This document shows positions 8,593 through 16,427 of a stretch of DNA of 64,000 nt, piece after piece. Origin of the DNA: Aquibium microcysteis (GTDB lineage: Bacteria > Pseudomonadota > Alphaproteobacteria > Rhizobiales > Rhizobiaceae); contig NZ_CP061080.1 in NCBI RefSeq assembly GCF_014495845.1, positions 2,221,001 to 2,285,000 of the forward strand. The letters are read 5' to 3'. Position 1 is the first letter of the stretch. Each line of letters starts with the position of its first letter. The translations under genes and the position numbers were made by a program. The notes beneath the pieces were generated by a model, which searched no databases, had not been told where the DNA came from, and saw only the letters and a list, made by a program, of their open reading frames with translations.

Positions 8593-8920
8593 GCCGGTCC
8601 GCGCGGAATGTTCCGGCCATCGAGATGATCCGGTCGGTGACGTCATTACACGGGGCGACCACAGCCCTCCGGAGGACTGCCCGATCCACCGGCGCTGGAA
8701 CATCGCAAAGCTCTCGTCGCAGACCGGTCCGGCCGGCCGCCCGCGCCTCCATGACTGCGCCATGTTCCCTCCTGCTGTCTCAGCGCAGCCGTGCCTGCAT
8801 CGTCGCGCGCATCACCGGCGCGGAAGCCCGGAGCGTCGATCCACCGCAGTTGTCCCTCGACGCTTGCACCGGCTCCGTAAACCGGCGAAAAACCGTTCGG
8901 CTTTGAACAAGGTGACCGGG
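8593..8920. other. 328-bp intergenic region without a supported gene
   Basis: Between the YdjM-like gene and the MaoC pair, which point the same way. No open frame here has a recognisable product. A minus-strand ATG at 8763 has a fine AGGAGGG site upstream, but the 86-codon frame it opens is Arg/Ser/Pro-rich and runs into the end of the YdjM-like gene. The last ~60 bp, less GC-rich around AAACCGGCGAAAAACCG, probably hold the promoter of the MaoC operon, though I cannot place -35/-10 boxes. No tRNA or riboswitch fold is apparent. Confidence 0.5.
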
Positions 8921-9388
8921 ATGACGGACAAGACATGGGCCTATGAGGACTTCGAGGTCGGGAAGGTGATCGACCTTCCCCCGCGCACGGTCGATGCCGC
9001 GGAAATGGTCGAGTTCGCTGCCGAATTCGACCCGCAGCCGATGCATCTGGACGAGGAGGCAGGCAAGGCGAGCATTCTCGGCGGACTCGCGGCGTCGGGC
9101 CTCTTCACCGCCGGGATCTTCATGCGAATGATGTGCGACGCCTACCTGCTCGATTCCTCGTCCCAGGGATCTCCCGGCGTCGACATGCTGAACTTCCGCA
9201 AGCCGCTGCTGGCCGGCGATACGCTGACGGGTCGCACGACCGTGCTCTCCCGCCGCGTCTCATCGTCCCGCCCCGGTCTCGGCTTCGTTTCGGTCAGGCA
9301 CGAACTGTTCAACCAGCACGGCGAACTGGTCTGCGAAATGACCAACACCGGCATGTTCCTGCTGCGCAACCCCGGAGCTGCCGCATGA
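8921..9388 (+). CDS. MaoC-like hot-dog hydratase, first of a pair
   Basis: 155 residues forming one hot-dog fold. The hydratase-type acid-base pair is present as Asp37 and His42 in FDPQPMHLDEE, followed by the conserved GLAASG turn. MaoC-like enzymes add water to or remove it from enoyl-CoA-type substrates. ATG at 8921 is used because the residues before it are not family-like. The stop overlaps the start of the next gene in an ATGA, so the two are translationally coupled and may form one heteromeric enzyme. No other acyl-CoA gene lies beside them, so the substrate is open. Confidence 0.88.
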   Translation: MTDKTWAYEDFEVGKVIDLPPRTVDAAEMVEFAAEFDPQPMHLDEEAGKASILGGLAASGLFTAGIFMRMMCDAYLLDSSSQGSPGVDMLNFRKPLLAGDTLTGRTTVLSRRVSSSRPGLGFVSVRHELFNQHGELVCEMTNTGMFLLRNPGAAA

Positions 9389-9852
9389 GCCTCGACCAGA
9401 GACTGGCGATCGGCGAGACGATCGTGCTCGGCAGCCACACCTTCGGCGCCGAGGAGATCAAGGCCTTCGCCGCGAAGTTCGACCCGCAGCGCTTCCACCT
9501 CGACGAAGAGGCTGCGAAAGCCAGCGTCTTCGGCCGCCTGTGCGCCTCCGGCTGGCATACGATCTCGACGTGGATGAAATACAATGCGGCGGCCATGCCC
9601 GCCATCATCGAACGATCGAGGGCATTCGGAGAAGCGATCGAGTTCGGCCCCGCGGCCGGCATCCGAGACCTGAAATGGCTGAAGCCTGTCTATGTCGGCG
9701 ACACGATCACCTTCACCCGCAAGGCCCTCGGCCATCGCCCCCTCGCCTCGCGGCCCGGCTGGCGGATGGTGACCATGGAGAATGAGGCTCTCGCGCCGGA
9801 CGGAACGGTGGTGATGCGCTTTTCGACGATGGTGCTGATGAAGACGGGCTGA
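9385..9852 (+). CDS. MaoC-like hot-dog hydratase, second of a pair
   Basis: 155 residues, same fold and length as its upstream partner, with Asp33 and His38 in FDPQRFHLDEE and a GRLCASGWHT turn. Both copies keep the catalytic dyad, so neither looks like a degenerate structural subunit, unlike many eukaryotic double hot-dog enzymes. Identity between the two is modest beyond the motif region. The pair may be an old duplication acting on a branched or aromatic enoyl-CoA; this is inference. The ATG overlaps the preceding stop by four bases. Confidence 0.88.
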   Translation: MSLDQRLAIGETIVLGSHTFGAEEIKAFAAKFDPQRFHLDEEAAKASVFGRLCASGWHTISTWMKYNAAAMPAIIERSRAFGEAIEFGPAAGIRDLKWLKPVYVGDTITFTRKALGHRPLASRPGWRMVTMENEALAPDGTVVMRFSTMVLMKTG

Positions 9853-9869
9853 TCCTGCGGCGCCCGCCC

Positions 9870-10166
9870 CTACATGCCATAGTGCCAGCTGGGCTTCGGC
9901 TCCTTGCCCAGGAACTGGACACCGATCCGGTCGCCGTTGCGCCAGCGCAGGCTCGCGCGATAACCGATGCCGTCGGTCGGCACGTAGAGGAGGAAGGTCT
10001 CGGGAACGACCGTCGATGGCGGCAGGCGGATCTCGGCGCCATGCTCGTGCATGTTCCGGATCGTGCAGGAAATCTCGGAGTGTTTCAGGCCAAGGAGGAT
10101 GGTCGCGCCCTTGAGAACGCGCCTTCGGTGTTCGCGGGCGCCATGGAGCGATGGTTGCGGGATCAT
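9870..10166 (-). CDS. PilZ-domain protein (possible cyclic-di-GMP receptor)
   Basis: 98 residues, a stand-alone PilZ domain. The Arg-rich loop AREHRRRVLKG and the later strand pattern IRNMHEHGAEIRLP...SLRWRNGDRIGVQFLG fit PilZ. The second c-di-GMP motif is normally (D/N)xSxxG; here it reads NMHEHG with His in the Ser position, so ligand binding may be weak or changed. ATG at 10166 is chosen because the longer frame upstream has no family match. It is convergent with the MaoC operon and follows apt on the same strand after a hairpin. Confidence 0.78.
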   Translation of the reverse strand: MIPQPSLHGAREHRRRVLKGATILLGLKHSEISCTIRNMHEHGAEIRLPPSTVVPETFLLYVPTDGIGYRASLRWRNGDRIGVQFLGKEPKPSWHYGM

Positions 10167-10291
10167 CGGGAAGCTCTCGGCATTGCCAGGAGAGACTAGC
10201 CGCGATTCGTTAACCGGGCGTAAGGATTGCCCGCACAAAGAAGCGGCACGCGGCAACAAAATGCAATGATGACAACAACTTGGAATTGCGG

Positions 10292-10316
10292 CGCGCCTCT
10301 GTACAGCAAAGGCGCG
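10292..10316 (-). terminator. hairpin downstream of apt
   Basis: CGCGCCT (10292-10298) and AGGCGCG (10310-10316) form a perfect 7-bp stem with an 11-nt loop, nine bases past the apt stop on the minus strand. There is no clear T-run after it, so it may be a weak or Rho-assisted terminator. Confidence 0.45.
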
Positions 10317-10324
10317 TCCGAGGG

Positions 10325-10870
10325 TCAATGCCCCTCGAAGGCGATCAGCGTGCGCACATCGACGCCCATGGCCTCGAGCTTTGACCGCCCGCCGAGTTCG
10401 GGAAGGTCGATGACGAAGCACGCTGCAACGATGTCGGCGCCCATCTGGGTGAGAAGGCGACAGGCTCCTTCGGCAGTTCCGCCGGTCGCGATCAGGTCGT
10501 CGACGAGAATAACCTTTTCTCCGGGCGACACGGCATCGCGATGCATCTCCATCTCGTCGACCCCGTATTCCAGACTGTAGGCCACCCGCACCGTATCGTG
10601 CGGCAGCTTGCCCTTCTTGCGGATCGGGATGAAGCCCGCCGAAAGCTGGTGCGCTATCGCGCCGCCCAGAATGAAGCCGCGCGCCTCGATGCCGGCGATC
10701 TTGTCGATCTTGGTCCCGGCATAGGGATGCACGAGCTCGTCGATCGCCCGCCGGAAAGCGCGGGCATTGCCAAGCAGCGTGGTGATGTCGCGAAACAGGA
10801 TACCTGGCTTGGGATAGTCGGGGATCGTGCGGATCGCCGACAGCAGCGTGTCCTGGAGGGTGGTGTTCAT
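10325..10870 (-). CDS. apt: adenine phosphoribosyltransferase
   Basis: 181 residues. It joins adenine and PRPP to give AMP (purine salvage). The PRPP-binding loop [14 protein letters not shown] is intact, as are the family stretches [30 protein letters not shown] and [14 protein letters not shown] at 10870 gives the normal family length; the longer frame upstream reads across the petC-apt spacer. It lies downstream of petABC on the same strand, as is common in rhizobia, but a hairpin at 11099-11124 separates it from the bc1 operon. Confidence 0.97.
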   Translation of the reverse strand: MNTTLQDTLLSAIRTIPDYPKPGILFRDITTLLGNARAFRRAIDELVHPYAGTKIDKIAGIEARGFILGGAIAHQLSAGFIPIRKKGKLPHDTVRVAYSLEYGVDEMEMHRDAVSPGEKVILVDDLIATGGTAEGACRLLTQMGADIVAACFVIDLPELGGRSKLEAMGVDVRTLIAFEGH

Positions 10871-11098
10871 GGGCGCGTGCTCGGCTCGTCGGTCATTCAA
10901 AGGGGCGCCTTCCGGTGGAATCGCGCCGGCCCGCCTTGGTACAGGACTTGGCGGTGCAGGGATAGGACTTGTCGCCACGGCAGCGCAAGCCGACCTCCGA
11001 GCGCTCGGCGTGCGATCGATGGACCGCTGAGGGCGATACCGCCGGACCGAAGCGCGACGCCGCTCGGACCGGGTTCGCCGGCATCGCCGGAATGCCGA

Positions 11099-11124
11099 AA
11101 GGGGCGCCCCGGAGGACGCCCCTT
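11099..11124 (-). terminator. hairpin downstream of petABC
   Basis: AAGGGGCG (11099-11106) pairs perfectly with CGCCCCTT (11117-11124) around a 10-nt loop, 28 bases after the petC stop on the minus strand. The T-run is short. It probably ends or attenuates the bc1 transcript before apt. Confidence 0.55.
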
Positions 11125-11151
11125 CATCGTTCGTTTCGCGGACGGCAGCGC

Positions 11152-12012
11152 TCAGTGCGCCACTTCGGTCCAGACCTTGCGCTTGGTCAGATAGACCAGG
11201 CCTGCGAAGATCAGCAGGAAGATCATGACCCGGAAGCCGGTCTTCTTGCGCTCCTCGAGATGCGGTTCTGCCGCCCACATGAGGAAGGCCGAGATGTCGC
11301 GCGAATACTGATCGATCGTCTCCGGCGAGCCGTCCTCGTAGGTGACCTGGCCGTCGGAAATCGGCTGCGCCATCGCGAGCGACTTGCCGGCGATGAAGTA
11401 CGGGTTGTAGTAGGTGCCCTCCGCGATCTCCATCCCCTCCGGCGGCTCCATTTCGTAGCCGGTGAGAAGGGCGTGGATGTAGTCGGGCCCGGACTGCGCG
11501 TACTGGGTGAACACGTCGAACACGAAAGTGGGAAAGCCGCGCTCCACCGCCCGCGCCTTGGCGATGAGCGAGAAGTCCGGCGGGGCCGCGCCGCCGTTCG
11601 CGGCGGCCGCAGCCGCCTCGTTGGGGAACGGCGACGGGAAGTGGTCCGACGGCAGCGCCGGCCGCTCGAACATGTCGCCGTCCGCGTTCGGTCCGTCCGT
11701 CACCGTGTATTCGGCGGCGATCGCCCGCACCTGCGCTTCGGAATAGCCGAGACCTTCCAGCGTCCGGAAGGTGACGAGGTTCATCGAGTGGCACGCGGAG
11801 CAGACTTCGCGGTAGACCTTGAAGCCGCGCTGCAGCTGGCCCTTGTCGTAGGTGCCGAACGGACCGGCGAAGGACCAGTCCATCTCCTGCGGCTTCAGGA
11901 TGGGGAAATGCGTCGGCTCGGCGGCGCTGTGCCCGCCCCCTTCGGCAGCGGTGGCGACCGCCGCCGAAAACACCAGGCCGACCGCCGCCAGACCGCTCAG
12001 AATCGTCTTCAT
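11152..12012 (-). CDS. petC: cytochrome c1 of the bc1 complex
   Basis: 286 residues. A signal peptide (residues 1-23, cleaved near ATA-AEG) exports the protein to the periplasm. The haem c site is CSACH (Cys71, Cys74, His75). The C-terminus has a membrane anchor ([20 protein letters not shown]). It accepts electrons from the Rieske protein and passes them to a soluble or membrane cytochrome c. ATG at 12012 has AAAGGAC upstream. It is the last gene of petABC and separate from cytochrome b, whereas Bradyrhizobium encodes the two as one precursor. Confidence 0.97.
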   Translation of the reverse strand: MKTILSGLAAVGLVFSAAVATAAEGGGHSAAEPTHFPILKPQEMDWSFAGPFGTYDKGQLQRGFKVYREVCSACHSMNLVTFRTLEGLGYSEAQVRAIAAEYTVTDGPNADGDMFERPALPSDHFPSPFPNEAAAAAANGGAAPPDFSLIAKARAVERGFPTFVFDVFTQYAQSGPDYIHALLTGYEMEPPEGMEIAEGTYYNPYFIAGKSLAMAQPISDGQVTYEDGSPETIDQYSRDISAFLMWAAEPHLEERKKTGFRVMIFLLIFAGLVYLTKRKVWTEVAH

Positions 12013-12043
12013 TCGATAAGTCCTTTCAGATTCCAAGGTCGGC

Positions 12044-13348
12044 TCAGACGCGCTTCTCGGGAGCGGCGGCGGCGCCTTCCGGCGTCACCGTCGCGCTGCC
12101 CCTGGTCTTGGCGAGCACGGCCTCGGTGATCGAATTCGGCAGGCGGCGCGGCGTCTCGATCAGGCCGAGCAGCGGCATGATGATGATGAAGAAGCCGAAA
12201 TAGTAGAGCGTCGAGATCTGCATGGCCGGGATGTACCAGCCTTCGGCCGGCCGCGAGCCGAGCCAGCCGAGGAAGATGGCGTTGACCACGAAGACCCAGA
12301 AGAACAGCTTGTACCAGGGACGGTAGACCGCCGACCGCACCTTCGACGTGTCGAGCCAGGGCACCACGAACAGGACCGCGATGGCGCCGAACATGGCGAG
12401 CACGCCGCCGAGCTTCGAATCGATCGGTCCGATGTTGAAGGTGATGGCGCGCAGGATCGCGTAGAAGGGCAGGAAGTACCACTCCGGCACGATGTGCGCC
12501 GGCGTCTTCAGCGAATTGGCCAGGATGTAGTTGTCGGGGTGGCCGAGGAAGTTCGGGATGTAGAAGACGAAGTAGGCGTACACGGCCAGGAAGACCACCA
12601 TCGCGAAGCCGTCCTTGATGGTCGCGTAGGGCGTGAAGGCCACCGTGTCCGTCTTCGACTTCACCTCGATGCCGGTCGGGTTGGTCTGGCCCGTCACGTG
12701 CAGCGCCCAGACGTGCAGCACCACCACGCCCGCGATCATGAAGGGCAGCAGGTAGTGCAGCGAGTAGAAGCGGTTCAGCGTCGGATTGTCGACGGCGAAG
12801 CCGCCGAGCAGCAGCTGCTGGATCCATTCGCCGACGAGCGGGATGGCGGTGAAGAAGCCGGTGATGACCGTGGCGCCCCAGAAGGACATCTGGCCCCAGG
12901 GCAGCACGTAACCCATGAAGGCGGTCGCCATCATCAGGAGGTAGATGATGCAGCCGAGGATCCAGAGCAGTTCGCGCGGCGCCTTGTAGGAGCCGTAGTA
13001 CAGACCGCGGAAGATGTGGATGTACACGGCGATGAAGAAGAAGGAGGCGCCGTTGGCGTGCATGTAGCGCAGAAGCCAGCCCGAATTCACGTCGCGCATG
13101 ATCTTTTCGACCGAGGCGAAGGCGAGCTCGGTGCTGGCCGCGTAATGCATGGCGAGCACCACACCCGTCAGGATCTGGATGACCAGCATGATGGAGAGGA
13201 TGCCGCCGAAGGTGTAGGCGTAGTTCAGGTTGCGCGGCACCGGATAGGCCACGAAGCTGTCATAGACGAGCCGGGGCAGCGGCAGCCGCTTGTCCACCCA
13301 GCGTCCGATACCCGTGGAGGGCGTGTAGGTCGAATGTCCACCGGCCAT
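12044..13348 (-). CDS. petB: cytochrome b of the bc1 complex
   Basis: 434 residues with about eight transmembrane helices, the usual length for bacterial (not chloroplast) cytochrome b. Landmarks are the first helix of the haem core ([20 protein letters not shown]), [19 protein letters not shown], the Qo-site region [17 protein letters not shown] and the [14 protein letters not shown] loop (PEWY motif). The quinol-oxidising subunit, binding two b haems. ATG at 13348; 20 bp after petA and 31 bp before petC, in one transcript. Confidence 0.97.
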   Translation of the reverse strand: MAGGHSTYTPSTGIGRWVDKRLPLPRLVYDSFVAYPVPRNLNYAYTFGGILSIMLVIQILTGVVLAMHYAASTELAFASVEKIMRDVNSGWLLRYMHANGASFFFIAVYIHIFRGLYYGSYKAPRELLWILGCIIYLLMMATAFMGYVLPWGQMSFWGATVITGFFTAIPLVGEWIQQLLLGGFAVDNPTLNRFYSLHYLLPFMIAGVVVLHVWALHVTGQTNPTGIEVKSKTDTVAFTPYATIKDGFAMVVFLAVYAYFVFYIPNFLGHPDNYILANSLKTPAHIVPEWYFLPFYAILRAITFNIGPIDSKLGGVLAMFGAIAVLFVVPWLDTSKVRSAVYRPWYKLFFWVFVVNAIFLGWLGSRPAEGWYIPAMQISTLYYFGFFIIIMPLLGLIETPRRLPNSITEAVLAKTRGSATVTPEGAAAAPEKRV

Positions 13349-13368
13349 GTTGTTCGCTCCCCTGGGTC

Positions 13369-13932
13369 TCAGCCGATCCGAATGGTCGTGTCGGAAATGA
13401 AGGAAAAGGTCGGTATCGGAAGGTTCGTCGGCGCCGGACCTTTGCGGATGCGGCCCGCCGTGTCGTAATGCGAACCGTGGCAGGGGCAGAACCAGCCGCC
13501 GAAGTCTCCGGCCTGGCCGAGCGGCACGCAGCCGAGATGGGTGCAGGAACCGATCATGACGATCCAGTTCTCGCGGCCTTCGCCGGCCGAGCGGTCGTCG
13601 CTGGTGGCGGGCGCATCCGCCGGCAGGTTGTCGTTGCGGGCGATCGGATCCTTGAGATCGGAGAGCGGCGTGCCGCGCGCTTCCTCGAGCTCCTGTGCCG
13701 TGCGGTTGCGGATGAAGATCGGCTTGCCGCGCCACTTGGCGGTGATCGACATACCCTCCTCGATCGCCGAAACGTCGACCTCGACGGTCGCCAGCGCCAG
13801 CGTGGAGGCGTCGGGCCGCATCTGGTCGATGAACGGCCAGGCGACCCCCGCCGCGCCCACGACGGCGGCGGTCCCGGTCGCGACGTACAGGAAATCCCTG
13901 CGATTGGGTTCAGTGGTGTCGTGTGCGCTCAC
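13369..13932 (-). CDS. petA: Rieske iron-sulfur subunit of the bc1 complex
   Basis: 187 residues. An N-terminal twin-arginine-like stretch ([11 protein letters not shown]) precedes the single membrane anchor. The 2Fe-2S cluster ligands are Cys130/His132 in CTHLGC and Cys149/His152 in CPCHGS, and the disulfide cysteines Cys135 and Cys151 are also there. The GTG at 13932 is preferred over an in-frame GTG at 13953 because AGAGGAA sits about eight bases before it. First gene of petABC. A possible weak promoter (TTGCGT/TAGGGA, 16-bp spacing, rc of 14000-14005 and 13978-13983) lies upstream. Confidence 0.96.
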   Translation of the reverse strand: MSAHDTTEPNRRDFLYVATGTAAVVGAAGVAWPFIDQMRPDASTLALATVEVDVSAIEEGMSITAKWRGKPIFIRNRTAQELEEARGTPLSDLKDPIARNDNLPADAPATSDDRSAGEGRENWIVMIGSCTHLGCVPLGQAGDFGGWFCPCHGSHYDTAGRIRKGPAPTNLPIPTFSFISDTTIRIG

Positions 13933-14171
13933 GGGCCCTATTCCTCTCGCCACTCTTCGCCGGCGCGGGCTTCCGCATCCCTAGGTCGGGTGCCAGATCA
14001 CGCAACCACGGCTACGCGACCGGCAGGAATCCCCCGGCGATTGGCGTGGTTTCTAGGCGCGATGCCTTATCTTGTCCATATGATAGCCATGAAGGTGGGC
14101 AGTTTGTCGCGGGCTTTTCGCAGCGTCGGCAAACGGATCGATCCGCTGCCCGCCCGCGATCGCGCAGGCGA

Positions 14172-14474
14172 TTACCGCGCTCCCAGCCTCGCAAGCACCT
14201 CGCGCGGAATCCGGTAGTCCGCGATCACCTCGTGGTGGCGCCGGAAACCGCACAGTTCCCGCTGGATGAAATAGGCATAGACGGCATCGGCAGCCTGCAC
14301 GACCAGGCGCCGGCGCGTCGCGTCGTCGCTGCCATGGGCAGCCAGCGCGGCGATCGCCCTCTCGACCTTTTCGCCGGCCCGCCCGAGCGAAGACGCCTTC
14401 TCTCCCATGATCTCGACGCCGAGCGGATCGAGAAAGATGTCCTGCGCCTTCAGATCGGGCGGTCGCAGTGACAC
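14172..14474 (-). CDS. small conserved alphaproteobacterial protein (DUF6665-like)
   Basis: 100 residues, soluble, mostly helical. The pattern PLGVEIMGEKASSLGRAGEKVERAIAAL followed by YAYFIQRELCGFR and a C-terminal IPREVLARLG resembles a small rhizobial family of unknown function (I believe DUF6665). It starts at a GTG six bases after the stop of the upstream ABC exporter, so it is very probably co-transcribed and may assist it. No catalytic motif is visible. Confidence 0.65.
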   Translation of the reverse strand: MSLRPPDLKAQDIFLDPLGVEIMGEKASSLGRAGEKVERAIAALAAHGSDDATRRRLVVQAADAVYAYFIQRELCGFRRHHEVIADYRIPREVLARLGAR

Positions 14475-14480
14475 GATCCG

Positions 14481-16373
14481 TCACTCCGCTGCCAGGCTGC
14501 CGGGCAGGAATCCGCCGGACTGCCGCTTCCACAGCTGCGCATAGAGGCCGTCGCGGGCGAGCAGGTCCACATGGGTGCCCTCTTCGACCACCCGGCCCCG
14601 ATCGAGGACGATGAGGCGGTCGAGCGCGGCGATCGTCGAGAGGCGATGCGCCACTGCGATCACGGTGCGCCCCTCCATCATCCGGCCGAGATTGTCCTGG
14701 ATCGCCGCCTCGACCTCCGAATCGAGCGCCGAGGTCGCCTCGTCGAGGATCAGCACCGGCGCGTTCTTGAGCATCATCCGCGCAATCGCGATTCGCTGCC
14801 TCTGGCCGCCCGACAGCTTCACCCCGCGCTCGCCGACATAGGCGGAGAACCCTTTGCGTCCTTTCGGGTCGCGCACGTCTGCGATGAAGTCCAGTGCTGC
14901 CGCCTTGCGGGCGGCATCCTCGATCTCGGCATCGCTCGCGCCGGGCCGGCCGTAGGCGATGTTGTCGCGGATGGAGCGATGCATCAGCATCGGCTCCTGG
15001 CTCACCACGCCGAACTGCGCCCTGAGCGACGCCTGGGTGAGCGTCCGGATGTCCACGCCGTCGAGCAGGATGCGGCCCTGCTCGACGTCGAACAGCCGCA
15101 GCAGGAGATTGACGATGGTGGTCTTGCCGGCTCCGGACGGGCCGATCAGGGCGACCCGCTCGCCGGGTCGGATGTGGAGGTGCAGGCCTTCGATCACGCC
15201 CTCCCCCCGGCCGTAGTTGAAGGTCACGTTCTCGAAGCGGATGTCACCCGAGGCGCGCGGTGCAGCCACCGCGCCGGGCTGGTCGCGGATCGCGGGCTCG
15301 ACCGAAAGCGTTCCGGTGGCGTCCTGCACGGTGGCGTAGGAACGGATCAGGCCGTTGATGTTGAACATCATCCAGCTCGACATGTTGTTGAGCCGGAACA
15401 CGAGGCCGAGCGCGGCCGCCACCGCACCGGTCGAAATCGTCCCGCCCGTCCAGCCGATCACCGCCAGCGCGCCGATGGCCGCCATCATCGCCCCGTTGAG
15501 CAGGTTCACGGCGGCACGCACGCTGGTGATGTTGCGCGTCAGCCGGGTCACGGCGCGGTAGTAGTTCGACAGCCCCTCGCGCACGAAGGCGTGCTCGCGA
15601 CGGCCCGAATCGAACAGCTTCACTGCCATGATGTTGGTGAAGGAATCGACCATGCGGCCCGAGAAGATGGAGCGCTGGTCGGCGGTCGCGCGGCCGGCCC
15701 TGCGCAGTTCGGGCAACAGGTAGCGGATGATCAGGCCGTAGCCGGCACACCAGGCGAGCAGCACGACGCCCATCAGCGGATCCAGTGCGGCCAGAAGCGC
15801 CGCCGCCAGGAAGAGGAAGGTCACGAAGGACCAGATCGACTGGAGCACAGAGACGATGAAGTCGCCCACGGCCTCGCCGCCCTGCATGATCTTCTGCGCG
15901 ATGCGGCCGGCGAAATCGTTCTGGTAGAACTCGTAGGGCTGTTCGATGACCCGCCGGAACGCCTGCCAGCGCACCATCGAGAAGAAGGCCGGGACGATGA
16001 TCTGCTGCTCGACCAGCGCCGAACCGATCAGCACGGCCGACCGCACGACGAAGACGAGCAGCACCAGCGCGAGCAGTTCGGGCCAGTGTTCGGCGACGAG
16101 CAGCGCGGGGTCGGACCGGTCGAGCAGGTCCACGAGCCAGCCGATCGACCAGTACAGCGCGGCATCCACCGCGCCGACCAGCCCGCCCATCACGAGGAGC
16201 AGCACGAAGGGCCCGCGCGCCTGCCGCGCGAAATGGAGGATGAAGCTCCAGGCATCCTTCGGCAGCACCTCGCGATCGGTGTCGTGGAAGGGATCGAGCA
16301 CCCCTTCCACGCGCCGCCAGAACCTCTCGCGGAGACCCGCCGTCTCGCCGTCGTCGTCGCTGATCGTCGTCAT
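14481..16373 (-). CDS. ABC exporter, fused membrane and ATPase domains (second of a tandem pair)
   Basis: 630 residues. An N-terminal six-helix exporter domain (about residues 50-340) is followed by a nucleotide-binding domain with Walker A GPSGAGKTT, signature LSGGQRQR, Walker B VLILDEATSALD with the catalytic Glu, and the H-loop VIAVAHRLST. All ATPase residues are intact. It probably exports a lipid, peptide or drug, but the substrate cannot be read. The nearest relative in the window is the upstream tandem gene; the two could form a heterodimer or two homodimers. A small helical protein gene follows by six bases. Confidence 0.92.
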   Translation of the reverse strand: MTTISDDDGETAGLRERFWRRVEGVLDPFHDTDREVLPKDAWSFILHFARQARGPFVLLLVMGGLVGAVDAALYWSIGWLVDLLDRSDPALLVAEHWPELLALVLLVFVVRSAVLIGSALVEQQIIVPAFFSMVRWQAFRRVIEQPYEFYQNDFAGRIAQKIMQGGEAVGDFIVSVLQSIWSFVTFLFLAAALLAALDPLMGVVLLAWCAGYGLIIRYLLPELRRAGRATADQRSIFSGRMVDSFTNIMAVKLFDSGRREHAFVREGLSNYYRAVTRLTRNITSVRAAVNLLNGAMMAAIGALAVIGWTGGTISTGAVAAALGLVFRLNNMSSWMMFNINGLIRSYATVQDATGTLSVEPAIRDQPGAVAAPRASGDIRFENVTFNYGRGEGVIEGLHLHIRPGERVALIGPSGAGKTTIVNLLLRLFDVEQGRILLDGVDIRTLTQASLRAQFGVVSQEPMLMHRSIRDNIAYGRPGASDAEIEDAARKAAALDFIADVRDPKGRKGFSAYVGERGVKLSGGQRQRIAIARMMLKNAPVLILDEATSALDSEVEAAIQDNLGRMMEGRTVIAVAHRLSTIAALDRLIVLDRGRVVEEGTHVDLLARDGLYAQLWKRQSGGFLPGSLAAE

Positions 16374-16396
16374 GTCGCCTTTCTGGAGGTGGTGTT

Positions 16397-16421
16397 CGGG
16401 GCCGCCGCGGCCGCGGCCCCG
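16397..16421. repeat. GC hairpin between the tandem ABC exporter genes
   Basis: CGGGGCCGC (16397-16405) and GCGGCCCCG (16413-16421) form a perfect 9-bp stem with a 7-nt loop in the 54-bp spacer between the two exporter genes. There is no T-run, so it may stabilise or separate the two parts of the message rather than end it. Confidence 0.45.
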
Positions 16422-16427
16422 TGGTCG

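Noticed and set aside
8503..8763. 86-codon minus-strand frame with AGGAGGG before its ATG
   Set aside because: Arg/Ser/Pro-rich product with no family look that overlaps the end of the YdjM-like gene; the ribosome-binding site is probably chance.
10201..10235. TTAACCGGGCGTAAG upstream of the PilZ gene as a CtrA site
   Set aside because: The second half (TAAG) does not match TTAA, so it is only half a box, unlike the exact site at 35403.
10893..11084. 63-codon minus-strand frame between petC and apt with a [14 protein letters not shown] stretch
   Set aside because: The Cys-containing stretch caught the eye, but there is no ribosome-binding site and no family I know; it follows the petC hairpin. 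Conservation would be needed to revive it.
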